Source: Phycisphaeraceae bacterium
GTDB taxonomy: Bacteria > Planctomycetota > Phycisphaerae > Phycisphaerales > Phycisphaeraceae
Direction: 5' to 3'
DNA: 13,171 bases
Assembly: GCA_020850375.1 (NCBI GenBank)
Contig: JADZET010000089.1
Span: 1 to 13,171, forward strand
The notes below the pieces were generated by a model. The model worked only from the letters and a program-made list of their open reading frames with translations, did not search any database and was not told where the DNA came from. Shown in pieces: positions 1 through 7,031 of this stretch (its first letter is position 1; each line of letters starts with the position of its first letter). The translations under genes were made by a program, and so were the position numbers.

Positions 1-799
1 CGTCGATGACGACCATCTCCCACTGGCCGGACTCCGAGCCGTAGGAGCAGTAGACGAGCTTCTTGCCGTCGGGGCTGAAGCTGGGGTGGATGTCCTGGGT
101 GGGGTCGCTGGTGAGCTGGATGGGCTGGCCGCCGTCGGGGTCGGTGAGGTAGATGTCCCAGTTGCCGGCGCGGTTGGAGGTGAAGGCGATGCGTTTGCCG
201 TCGGGGCTGAAGGCGGGCATGCGGTCGGCGGCCGCGTCGTTGGTCAGCTGCTGGACGGCGGTGCCGTCGATCTTCTGGAGGTAGATGTCGGGGGTCGGGC
301 GGTGGCGGGTCGAGGCGAAGACGATCCAGTTGCCGGTCGGATCGACGGCCGGGTCCATGTCGGCGCCGGTGCTGGCGAAGCTGATCTGGCGGAGGTTATC
401 CGGACCGTCGAGCGGGCCGCGGCGCTGGGGGCCGGCGTCGGGGAGCTGGCCGTAGAGGCCGAACTGGGCCATCGAGGGGTCGCGCCGGTTCGAGGCGGGG
501 ACGATCGTCGGGGCGGCTGCTGCGGTCGGGGCGGTTGCCTGCCCGGTGTCCGAGCTGTCGGGTCTGGCGGGTTCGTTGAAGCTGACGAACCGGTCGTTGG
601 GAGAGGTCTGGACCGGTGCGGGCTGGCCGGCCTGGGCCTGGCGCTGGCGCTCCTGGTCGAGGATGAACTGGCGGTAACGGGCCTCGACGGAGGGGCTGCC
701 GCCGTCGAGATGGGCGGCGCCGTTGTATTGCTGGCATCCGGCCGAGGCCATGAGCAGGCCGGCGGTCAGGATCGCGATCGTCAGGCGTGATTGGGTCAT
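1..799 (-). CDS. Lipoprotein with TolB-like PD40 beta-propeller repeats (3' end outside window)
   Basis: The minus-strand frame is open from an ATG at 799 to the left edge, giving 266 residues with no stop. The N-terminus is a lipoprotein signal: a short basic start, a hydrophobic stretch, then SAGC with the lipid-bearing Cys at about residue 22. A Pro/Ala/Gln-rich linker covers roughly residues 35-130. From about 145 there are PD40/WD40-like blades of the TolB type, with 'FSPDGK' seen twice (about 197 and 241), 'DIYL' twice (about 171 and 215) and 'QLT' twice. The start at 799 has a good ribosome site (AAGGA, seven bases away) and puts the signal peptide at the N-terminus. An in-frame ATG at 895 would add 32 non-signal residues and is less likely. 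PD40 proteins are usually periplasmic or membrane-anchored scaffolds. It is not tolB proper: the N-terminal TolB domain is not seen and no tol/pal genes are nearby. Exact role unknown. Confidence 0.85.
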   Translation of the reverse strand, partial: MTQSRLTIAILTAGLLMASAGCQQYNGAAHLDGGSPSVEARYRQFILDQERQRQAQAGQPAPVQTSPNDRFVSFNEPARPDSSDTGQATAPTAAAAPTIVPASNRRDPSMAQFGLYGQLPDAGPQRRGPLDGPDNLRQISFASTGADMDPAVDPTGNWIVFASTRHRPTPDIYLQKIDGTAVQQLTNDAAADRMPAFSPDGKRIAFTSNRAGNWDIYLTDPDGGQPIQLTSDPTQDIHPSFSPDGKKLVYCSYGSESGQWEMVVID

Positions 800-1145
800 C
801 CGACTATCCTTCAAACCCCAGGAACCGGCCGGCCGTTGCCGGGGTACGATGCCCAGAACGGGCACGACACCGGTCACGGCGGCGCCGCGGGCCATGGGCT
901 TTATCGGACGACTTCACGCAACCGCTTTAGCTAAGCCGGACTATCCCACCTTGGGTCCGGGGGCGGTTGGTGTTAAAGTAGTGGGTTGACCTAAGCGCTG
1001 ATCCCGCAACCGGGATAAACCTCGTCAGGTGGGTTATCATTTATGAACCTGCCGTGGGCATCGGGATGTCCGCGGCCCTCCCGGGTCCCCCGGCTACCCG
1101 GTTACCTCCCCTCCCCCGCATCCCGGAAACAGGCCCACCCCACGC
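800..1145. other. Divergent intergenic region between lipoprotein and glycosyltransferase genes
   Basis: These 346 bases hold no convincing gene and must carry the promoters of the two divergent genes. On the minus strand there is a sigma-28-like pair: TCCGATAA (908-901) preceded by TAAA (929-926), but with a 17-base spacer instead of the usual 15 or so. On the plus strand TTGACC at 986-991 resembles a -35 box but has no good -10 at the right distance, and TATCAT at 1035-1040 resembles a -10 box without a matching -35. Two short perfect hairpins are present: ATCCCG/CGGGAT (1001-1016, 4-base loop) and CCGGGT/ACCCGG (1081-1101). Neither is followed by a T tract, so neither looks like a terminator. 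Confidence 0.5.
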
Positions 1146-2675
1146 ATGGACATGCCCACGGCACAGGTCATGTTTCGCTGGACGCTCACGGGGCTGTACT
1201 TCGCCATCCTCGGGGCGGTGTGCATCTATGGGCTGCACCGGTACTGGATGGTGTGGCTGTTCTGGCGGCACTACCGGCACCCCCACCGACCCATGGGGCG
1301 GTTCACGGACCTTCCGGGGGTGACGGTGCAGCTTCCGATGTTTAATGAGCCGGCGGTGGCCCGTCGGGCGATCGACGCGGCCTGCCGGCTGGACTACCCG
1401 GCGGACAGGCTCCAGATCCAGGTGCTCGACGACTCGACGGATGGGTCGGACGTGGAAAACCGGCAGATCTGCCGGGCCTGGTCCGAGCGGGGGATCCATA
1501 TCGAGCACGTCCACCGAGCCAACCGCCAGGGGTACAAGGCCGGGGCGCTGGCCGAGGCGATGCCGGCGGCGGCGGGGGAGCTGATCGCCATCTTCGACGC
1601 CGACTTCGTGCCGACGCCGAACTTCCTTAAGCGGACGGTGCACCACTTCACGAACCCGCGGGTGGGGATGGTCCAGACGCGCTGGACGCACCTGAACCGT
1701 GACGATTCGCTCTTGACCCGCAGCCAGGCGATCTTCCTCGACGGTCACTTCATGATCGAGCACACGGCCCGCAACCGGGCGAGCCGGTGGATCAACTTCA
1801 ACGGGACGGCCGGGATCTGGCGCAAGGCGGCGATCGAGGCGGCGGGCGGGTGGCAGGCGGACACGCTGACCGAGGACGTGGACCTGTCGTACCGGGCGCA
1901 GCTGGCGGGGTGGGACTTTGTTTTCCTGCCGCACGTGCAGTGCCCGGCCGAGCTGCCGCCGGAGATCATGGCCTTCAAGAGCCAGCAGCACCGGTGGACG
2001 AAAGGGTCGATCCAGACGGCGATCAAGCTGCTGCCGACGATCCTGCGGGCCAAGGCGCCGGCGGCGGTGAAGGTCGAGGCGTTCTTCCACCTGACCAGCC
2101 CGATCGTGTACCTGCTGATCACGCTGCTGGCGCTGTTGTTCCTGCCGGTGATGCTGGTGAATGCCGAGGGGCTCGGGGGGGACTGGGGCTGGTGGGGGGT
2201 GGGGCTGGGATTAGGCTTGTTCTGGCTGGGGACGGTGTCGGCGAGCGTGTTCTACGTCGCCAGCCAGCGGGCGCAGGGATTGGGCTTCTGGCGGACGCTG
2301 ACGCTGATTCCCTGGCTGATGGGGATCGGGATCGGGATCGCGGTCAACAACGCGCGGGGTTGCGTCGAGGCGCTGGTGGGGCATCGCTCGGCGTTCGTGC
2401 GGACGCCCAAGTACAACTGCCAGGCGGGCGGGAGTCGCTCGGCGACGCCTGGATCGCGTCGGCTGCAACTGAGCCGGGCTGGGGTGTTCGAGTTGGTCAT
2501 GGGGTGCTACATGCTCGTCTGCGCGGTGTGGGCGACGGATGTGCGGCACACGATTGTCAGCGTGCCGTTCGTGCTGATGTTCGCCGGGGGGTACTTCTAC
2601 GTGGGGCTGACAAGCCTGCACAGCCGGTGGGCGAGCCAGGCGGCGACGCCTACCGCCGCCGTCGCCGCGGCGTAA
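1146..2675 (+). CDS. Membrane-bound family 2 glycosyltransferase, cellulose/mannan synthase-like (CslA type)
   Basis: 509 residues. An N-terminal membrane segment lies at about 11-38. The cytosolic GT-A domain follows with the processive beta-glycosyltransferase signature in order: DDSTD (95-99), DAD (151-153), TED (242-244) and QQHRW (280-284). These bind nucleotide sugar and metal, supply the catalytic base, and hold the acceptor end. Hydrophobic segments at about 317-340, 345-373, 383-401 and near 475-497 form the C-terminal membrane part, with the motif GHRSAFVRTPK at about 412-422 that is frequent in CslA/CESA-like enzymes. No PilZ domain is visible. The family makes beta-linked polysaccharides such as glucomannan or cellulose; the actual sugar cannot be told from sequence. 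No bcs partner genes adjoin it, so it may work alone. The start is uncertain: ATGs at 1146, 1152 and 1170 all lack a clear ribosome site. Confidence 0.9.
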   Translation: MDMPTAQVMFRWTLTGLYFAILGAVCIYGLHRYWMVWLFWRHYRHPHRPMGRFTDLPGVTVQLPMFNEPAVARRAIDAACRLDYPADRLQIQVLDDSTDGSDVENRQICRAWSERGIHIEHVHRANRQGYKAGALAEAMPAAAGELIAIFDADFVPTPNFLKRTVHHFTNPRVGMVQTRWTHLNRDDSLLTRSQAIFLDGHFMIEHTARNRASRWINFNGTAGIWRKAAIEAAGGWQADTLTEDVDLSYRAQLAGWDFVFLPHVQCPAELPPEIMAFKSQQHRWTKGSIQTAIKLLPTILRAKAPAAVKVEAFFHLTSPIVYLLITLLALLFLPVMLVNAEGLGGDWGWWGVGLGLGLFWLGTVSASVFYVASQRAQGLGFWRTLTLIPWLMGIGIGIAVNNARGCVEALVGHRSAFVRTPKYNCQAGGSRSATPGSRRLQLSRAGVFELVMGCYMLVCAVWATDVRHTIVSVPFVLMFAGGYFYVGLTSLHSRWASQAATPTAAVAAA

Positions 2676-2711
2676 CGGACACATTCCGCCGATCCTCCCT
2701 CGAAGCAACCG

Positions 2712-4472
2712 TCACATGCGTGCCGGCGCGGCGATGCCCAAGAGGCCCAGGCCGGTCTGGATCGTGCGGGCGGTCAGGTCGCAGAGGCGCAGACGGCCCT
2801 GCCGCAGGGCTGGGTCGGGGGCGCCGAGGACCGGGCAGTGCTCGTAGAACTGGTGGAAGAGCGAGGCCAGCTCGTAGAGGTAGTTGCACAGGCGGTGCGG
2901 TTCGAGGGCGTCGGCCACGGAGCGCACGGCGACGGGCCACTGCAGGAGCTTGAGGACCAGGGCCCGTTCGGCGGGGTCGGCCACGGGGATGGCGGCGCCG
3001 GCGGCGTCCTTGGGCGCGAGGTTGCCCTTGCGGAAGATGGCCTGGATGCGGACGAAGGCGTTCTGGAGGTAGGGCGCGGTGTTGCCGTCGAAGCTGAGCA
3101 TGCGGTCCCAGTCGAAGACGTAGTCCTTGACGCGGTCGTTGCAGAGGTCGGCGTACTTGAGGGCGCCGATGCCGACGGCATGGGCGATCTGTTTCCGCTC
3201 GGGCTCGGGCAGGTCGGGGTTCTTTTCTTCGATGATTTTGAGCGCCCGGACCTCGGCCTCGTCGAGGAGGTCCGAGAGCTTGACCGTGCCGCCGTCACGG
3301 GTCTTGAAGGGCTTGTTGTCCTTGCCCAGGACGGTGCCGAAGGGGACGTGCTCGGCGCTGATGCCATTGCCGAGCCAGCCGGCAAGCTCGGCGGTCTTGA
3401 AGACCATGGCGAAGTGCTGGGCCTGGCGGGCGTCGGTGACATAGGCCAGGCGCGTGCCCTTGAGGACGTCGACGCTGTGGCGCAGCGTGGCCAGGTCGGT
3501 CGTGGCATAGAGGTAGCCGCCGTCGCTCTTGCGGATGATCATGGCCGCGGGGTTGCCGTCGCGGTCCAGGAAGCCGGGGGGGAAGACGCACAGGGCGCCC
3601 TGGCTCTGCACGGCTAAACCCTTGGTCCGCAGCTCCTCGACGGTGTCGGCGAGCATGTCGTTGTAGTAGCTCTCGCCGCGGAGATCTTCGTCCGTCAGCA
3701 GGACGCCGAGGCGGGCGTAGATGGCGCGGAAGTGCTTGAGGGACTCTTCGATCAGGCCCTTCCAGATGGCGACGCTGGTCGGGTCGCCGGCCTGGAGGGC
3801 CACGACGCGCCTGCGGGCCCGCTCGGCGAAGTCGGGCTCGGCGTCGAAGCGGGCCTTGGCCTGCCGGTAGAGGGCGTTGAGGTCCTCGATCGGCCGGGAT
3901 GACTCGGCCGTCCAGCCCTGGTCGAGCAGGTGCTCGAGGAGCATGCCGAACTGGGTGCCCCAGTCGCCGAGGTGGTTCTGACGGATCACGCGGTGGCCCA
4001 GGTGCCCCAGCACGCGGGCGAGGGCGTCGCCGATGCCCGTCGAGCGGATGTGGTGGACCTGCATCTCTTTGGCGACGTTCGGGGCGCTGTAGTCCAGGAC
4101 GACGGTCTGGGGGTTGGCGGCCGGCTCGACGCCTAGGCGCGGGTCGTCGGCCGCGGCGGCGGCCTGGCGGGTGAGGGAGTCGTCGGTCAGGCGCAGGTTG
4201 ATGAAGCCGGGGCCGGCGACGACCGCGGAGGCGATCACCCCCCCACCGACGGCGGGGAGCTTGTCGGCGATGGCCTGGGCGAGGTCGCGGGGCTTTTGGC
4301 CGAGCCTCTTGGCCAGGCTCATGGCCAGGTTGGCCTGGTAGTCGCCGAGCTGGGCGTTGGTGGTGGGACGGACGAGGGGATCGACCGGGCCGAGCGAGGC
4401 GACTTGGTCGGGCAGCGCGGCGGCCAGCGCGTCGGTAAGGATGGTTTCGAGCAGGTGTTGCGTGTCGGGCAT
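2712..4472 (-). CDS. argS: Arginyl-tRNA synthetase
   Basis: 586 residues, close to the 577 of Escherichia coli ArgRS and colinear with it. It charges tRNA-Arg with arginine in the cytoplasm. The N-terminal additional domain includes GDYQAN (43-48) and AGPGFIN (86-92). The class I catalytic core has DYSAPNVAKEM (127-137) and NHLGDWGTQFGM (166-177). As in many ArgRS enzymes there is no canonical KMSKS, but GKDNKPFKTRDGGTVKL (383-399) matches the equivalent loop. The anticodon-binding DALR domain covers about 455-586, with EHCP and the usual terminal Arg-Met. Oddity: the HIGH signature, normally H-V-G-H-x-R-S-T, reads Q-V-H-H-I-R-S-T (138-145). The gene lies 52 bases past the A/T tract of the upstream terminator, so it probably has its own promoter, though none is clear. 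There is no Shine-Dalgarno sequence before the ATG. Confidence 0.97.
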   Translation of the reverse strand: MPDTQHLLETILTDALAAALPDQVASLGPVDPLVRPTTNAQLGDYQANLAMSLAKRLGQKPRDLAQAIADKLPAVGGGVIASAVVAGPGFINLRLTDDSLTRQAAAAADDPRLGVEPAANPQTVVLDYSAPNVAKEMQVHHIRSTGIGDALARVLGHLGHRVIRQNHLGDWGTQFGMLLEHLLDQGWTAESSRPIEDLNALYRQAKARFDAEPDFAERARRRVVALQAGDPTSVAIWKGLIEESLKHFRAIYARLGVLLTDEDLRGESYYNDMLADTVEELRTKGLAVQSQGALCVFPPGFLDRDGNPAAMIIRKSDGGYLYATTDLATLRHSVDVLKGTRLAYVTDARQAQHFAMVFKTAELAGWLGNGISAEHVPFGTVLGKDNKPFKTRDGGTVKLSDLLDEAEVRALKIIEEKNPDLPEPERKQIAHAVGIGALKYADLCNDRVKDYVFDWDRMLSFDGNTAPYLQNAFVRIQAIFRKGNLAPKDAAGAAIPVADPAERALVLKLLQWPVAVRSVADALEPHRLCNYLYELASLFHQFYEHCPVLGAPDPALRQGRLRLCDLTARTIQTGLGLLGIAAPARM

Positions 4473-4524
4473 GGGAGAGTTGTATCGCCCGCGGGGAAGG
4501 GACGCAAAGGCTGACGCGATCGAG

Positions 4525-4557
4525 AAAAAAAACAGCCCCGCATTCGCGTGCGGGGCT
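4525..4557 (-). terminator. Intrinsic terminator after the sigma-28 gene
   Basis: A perfect 9-bp GC-rich stem (AGCCCCGCA paired with TGCGGGGCT, 4534-4542 and 4549-4557) has a 6-base loop. Read on the minus strand it is followed at once by eight T residues (4532-4525, after one G). It lies about 47 bases past the sigma-factor stop codon and is the textbook form of a rho-independent terminator. It marks the end of the flagellar transcription unit and separates it from argS. Confidence 0.93.
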
Positions 4558-4603
4558 CATCGATCCCTTCCGGCGTGCGACACCCATCCCGGCCCGGAGT
4601 TGG

Positions 4604-5419
4604 TCAGGCCTCGGTCTGCGCTTGCAGTTCCTTGGAGCGGTGCTGGAGCTGGGCCTTGAGGCGGGCGAGGATCGACGAGTGCATCTGGCTGACGCGGCTC
4701 TCGGACAGGTCCAGGGTGATGCCGATCTCCTTCATGGTCATCTGTTCGTAGTAGTAGAGGATGACGATCAGGCGTTCGGCGCGGGAGAGGCCCTTGGTGA
4801 TCAGGTCCTTGAGGTCGTCGCGCTGGGCGGCGGTCAGGGGGTTGACCTGGCGGGGGTCCTCGAGGACGTCGATCTCGCGGACGTCCTTGTTCGAGTCGGT
4901 CTCGAACCACTTGCGGCTGAGGGAGACGACGCCGACGGGGCCGGCGTCCTTGCGGATCTTGGAGTACTCGTCGCCGGAGAGGTTCATGTGTTTGGCTAAC
5001 TCATCCTCGGTGGGCTTTCTCCCCATCTTCATCTCCAGAGCCTTGCGGGCGTGCTCGACCTGGCTGGAGCGCGAGCGGACGAGGCGCGGGACCCAGTCCA
5101 TCGAGCGCAGCTCGTCGAGGATGGCCCCGCGGATGCGCGGGGCGCAGTAGGTCTCGAACTTGACCCCCCGGCCCAGATCGAAAGCGTCGATGGCGTCCAT
5201 GAGGCCGAAGATCCCGGCGCTCATGAGGTCCTCGACGTCGACCTCGTCGGGGAGCTTGGTGTGGATGCGTTCGGCGTTGTACTTGACCAGGGGCAGGTAG
5301 TGCTCCATGAGCTTGTTGCGGACACGTTCGGAGGGGGTTTTGGTGTACTCGCTCCAGGCCTGCTCGATGGCCTTCTCGCTGAGTCGGACGGAGCTGACGG
5401 CATGCTTGGCTCTGGCCAT
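4604..5419 (-). CDS. fliA: Flagellar sigma-28 factor, FliA/WhiG/SigD family
   Basis: 271 residues, slightly longer than the roughly 240-255 usual for the family. Region 2 spans about 41-112 (YLPLVKYNAERI, then DVEDLMSAGIFGLMDAIDAFD and GVKFETYCAPRIRGAILDELR) and contains core RNA polymerase binding and -10 recognition. Region 3 spans about 118-165 and region 4 about 209-260, the latter with the helix-turn-helix MTMKEIGITLDLSESRVSQ that reads the -35 box. The family directs late flagellar and chemotaxis genes and is normally held back by the anti-sigma factor FlgM, which is not encoded here. The ATG at 5419 has a clear ribosome site (AAGGA, seven bases upstream). It is the last gene of the flagellar block, 65 bases after the unknown membrane gene, and is followed by a strong terminator. 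The C-terminal ten residues are Gln/Lys-rich and variable. Confidence 0.95.
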   Translation of the reverse strand: MARAKHAVSSVRLSEKAIEQAWSEYTKTPSERVRNKLMEHYLPLVKYNAERIHTKLPDEVDVEDLMSAGIFGLMDAIDAFDLGRGVKFETYCAPRIRGAILDELRSMDWVPRLVRSRSSQVEHARKALEMKMGRKPTEDELAKHMNLSGDEYSKIRKDAGPVGVVSLSRKWFETDSNKDVREIDVLEDPRQVNPLTAAQRDDLKDLITKGLSRAERLIVILYYYEQMTMKEIGITLDLSESRVSQMHSSILARLKAQLQHRSKELQAQTEA

Positions 5420-5484
5420 GGACCGTTCCTTACTGCCGGGCGGGGGAAAGATCTTCGCCCGGTCTCAAGCGGTGACACGCCGGA

Positions 5485-5880
5485 TCACGCGGCCCGTGCC
5501 GGCGGCTGACCCTCGTCGGAGGTCGCCGACGCGTCGGCCGGCTGGGCTTCTTCCTCGTCGGCCGAAGGATGCAGCTTCGGCAGCGGGTGACGCTTCTTGT
5601 AGTTGTCGATGTTCTCCTGGACGGCGCGTTCGGCCACGCCGCCGAGCACGCGCCCGACGGGGTAGCAGACGGCCATGGCCAGGATCGCGTTCCAGAGGAT
5701 CGTCGTGGCCGAGTTGCCCGCGGCCAGACCGACCACCAGCGCGGCGATGAAGCCGGTCAGGGCGAAACAGGAGGCTATGATCTTCGCGGGAATGAAAGAG
5801 CACTCCGTTGCTCTGCGAATCAGATGAGCCGACACCGATCGGTGACGATCGACCCCAGGAGATGTCGTGCCCTCGTCCAT
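5485..5880 (-). CDS. Unrecognised small protein with two predicted membrane helices, between flhG and the sigma-28 gene
   Basis: 131 residues as called. Two hydrophobic segments are clear: about 34-54 (starting KIIASCFALTG) and about 61-82 (starting ILWNAILAMAV). Between them is the short turn AGNSATT. After the second helix comes a charged stretch (about 84-98), then an acidic, Ala/Pro-rich tail (about 106-131). I do not recognise a named family. The first 30 residues look non-conserved and polar, and the ATG at 5880 has no ribosome site and lies about 11 bases from the predicted transcription start, so the true start could be further in (GTG at 5835 is one option). It is the first gene after a good promoter and is followed by the sigma-28 gene. 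Position in the flagellar block suggests a motility-linked inner-membrane protein, but that is inference only. Confidence 0.7.
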   Translation of the reverse strand: MDEGTTSPGVDRHRSVSAHLIRRATECSFIPAKIIASCFALTGFIAALVVGLAAGNSATTILWNAILAMAVCYPVGRVLGGVAERAVQENIDNYKKRHPLPKLHPSADEEEAQPADASATSDEGQPPARAA

Positions 5881-5886
5881 GAGGGC
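5869..5886 (-). repeat. Perfect 6-bp inverted repeat placing a start codon in its loop
   Basis: On the minus strand GCCCTC (5886-5881), loop ATGGAC (5880-5875), GAGGGC (5874-5869). The candidate start codon of the two-helix membrane gene is the first three bases of the loop. Two more C/G pairs lie beyond one mismatch. In RNA this could form a small stable hairpin at the extreme 5' end of the transcript. Confidence 0.6.
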
Positions 5887-5897
5887 GCGCTGAAGTT

Positions 5898-5926
5898 ATT
5901 ATGCCCTAAACATTTTACGGTGTCCA
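5898..5926 (-). promoter_or_regulatory. Sigma-70-type promoter for the membrane gene and sigma-28 gene
   Basis: On the minus strand TGGACA (5926-5921), a 17-base spacer, then CATAAT (5903-5898). Each hexamer matches the TTGACA/TATAAT consensus at five of six positions and the spacer is ideal. It sits in an AT-rich pocket of the 110-base gap after flhG. Transcription would begin near 5891, only about 11 bases before the ATG at 5880. This would let the sigma-28 gene be expressed apart from the upstream export genes. Confidence 0.65.
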
Positions 5927-5990
5927 GCCCGGACCGTCCGATACGTGACAATTTCTTCTCCGCCCGGCTCGACGCGCTTCAATTCACCAA

Positions 5991-7031
5991 TCATCCACGC
6001 CTGTCCACCAACCAGGCCGTCATGCGGTGCCACAGACCGGCGCCCACCGGCTCGGCGGCGTGGCGGTCCATGCGGTGCGCCAGCTGCGTCAGACAGACGC
6101 TCGCCTGCCCGCGCGGGTTGTCCAGCACGAACGGCACGCGTTTGCGGACCGCGGCGGGGACGCGCGCGTCGTGCAGGACGTGGCCGGCGTAGCCCGGGGA
6201 CAGGTGAAGGAATCGGCGGCAGACGGCCTCGAGGCGCTGGTAGACCGCTCGGGCCTCCTCGGCGTCACGAACCATGTTCACCAGCACGCGCACGTCCAGG
6301 TCGCTGCGTCGGCGCGAGGCGGTCTTGATCACCGCGTAGGCGTCGGTCAGGGCCGTCGGCTCGGGCGTGGTGACCACCAGTTGTTGGTCGGCGGCGAGCA
6401 TGAAGCTCAGGACGTTGGGGCCGACGCCGGCACCGGTGTCGATGAGGATGAGGTCGGCCTGTTCGTCGAGGCGGCGGAGCTCGGTGAGGATCCGGCCGCG
6501 CTCGGCCTCGCTCAGGGCGGCAATGGCGGCCAGGCCGGAGGCGCCCGGGATCAGTTTGAAGCCGCCGGGCCCTTGGACGGTGACCTGGGCGAGCGTCCTT
6601 CGGCCCGCCACGACGTGGGCCAGGCCGGCCGCGGGGTTGAGGTTGCACAGGACGTCGGCGTTGGCGGTGCCCAGGTCGGCGTCGAGGAGGATCACCCGGC
6701 GGCCAAGCTGCGAGAGACGGACGGCGAGGTTGACGGCCATGGAGCTCTTGCCCACGCCGCCCTTGCCGGAGGTGATGGCGATGATGCGGGCGCGAGGATT
6801 CGTGGGAATCGGTGCGATCACGGGCGGAGCATCATCCGCGCCGTGGCGGGGGCTGGCAAGGGGGGGGGTAACGGTGGTCGTCCGGGCGAGAAGGGATTCG
6901 GGAGGCGGGGGCAGCTCGGGCCTCTCGGCCGACGCCGGACGCACGGGTTCCTGGCCGGCCGTCCGCCATGCCTCCTGCTCAGCCGCCTCGTTCACCAGGC
7001 GACGCAACATCTGCGCCTGATCGGTCAGCAT
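5991..7031 (-). CDS. flhG: MinD/ParA-type ATPase FlhG, flagellar number regulator
   Basis: 346 residues, longer than the roughly 270-300 usual for FlhG. The N-terminus carries DQAQMLR (4-10), the DQAxxLR motif that stimulates the FlhF GTPase. A Pro/Ala-rich linker of about 60 residues follows, longer than usual. The ATPase domain has the deviant Walker A SGKGGVGKSS (88-97), DADLGTAN (117-124), DTGAG (198-202) and TTPEPTALTDAYA (221-233), all typical of FlhG/YlxH. The C-terminal GLWHRMTAWLV (332-342) could be the amphipathic membrane-targeting helix of MinD-like proteins. In known systems FlhG cycles between membrane and cytoplasm with ATP and limits flagella, in a pair with FlhF. Its ATG overlaps the flhF stop by 7 bases and has a GGAG site inside flhF, so translation is probably coupled. 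Confidence 0.94.
   Translation of the reverse strand: MLTDQAQMLRRLVNEAAEQEAWRTAGQEPVRPASAERPELPPPPESLLARTTTVTPPLASPRHGADDAPPVIAPIPTNPRARIIAITSGKGGVGKSSMAVNLAVRLSQLGRRVILLDADLGTANADVLCNLNPAAGLAHVVAGRRTLAQVTVQGPGGFKLIPGASGLAAIAALSEAERGRILTELRRLDEQADLILIDTGAGVGPNVLSFMLAADQQLVVTTPEPTALTDAYAVIKTASRRRSDLDVRVLVNMVRDAEEARAVYQRLEAVCRRFLHLSPGYAGHVLHDARVPAAVRKRVPFVLDNPRGQASVCLTQLAHRMDRHAAEPVGAGLWHRMTAWLVDRRG

Noticed and set aside
86..790. A 234-residue plus-strand open frame in the left end
   Set aside because: Val/Gly/Ala-rich antisense of the PD40 lipoprotein, whose signal peptide and repeats are clear on the minus strand.
1..799. Calling the left-end gene tolB with a Tol-Pal locus
   Set aside because: Only PD40 blades are shared; the N-terminus is a lipoprotein signal and linker rather than the TolB N-terminal domain, and no tol or pal gene is in view.
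986..1019. TTGACC ... GATAAA as a promoter for the glycosyltransferase
   Set aside because: The spacer is 22 bases, too long for a sigma-70 promoter, and no better -10 lies at 16-18 bases.
1081..1101. CCGGGT/ACCCGG hairpin as a terminator or riboswitch before the glycosyltransferase
   Set aside because: Short stem, no T tract, and no recognisable riboswitch core around it.
2676..2711. Shared terminator between the convergent glycosyltransferase and argS genes
   Set aside because: No stem with a T tract is visible in this 36-base gap on either strand.
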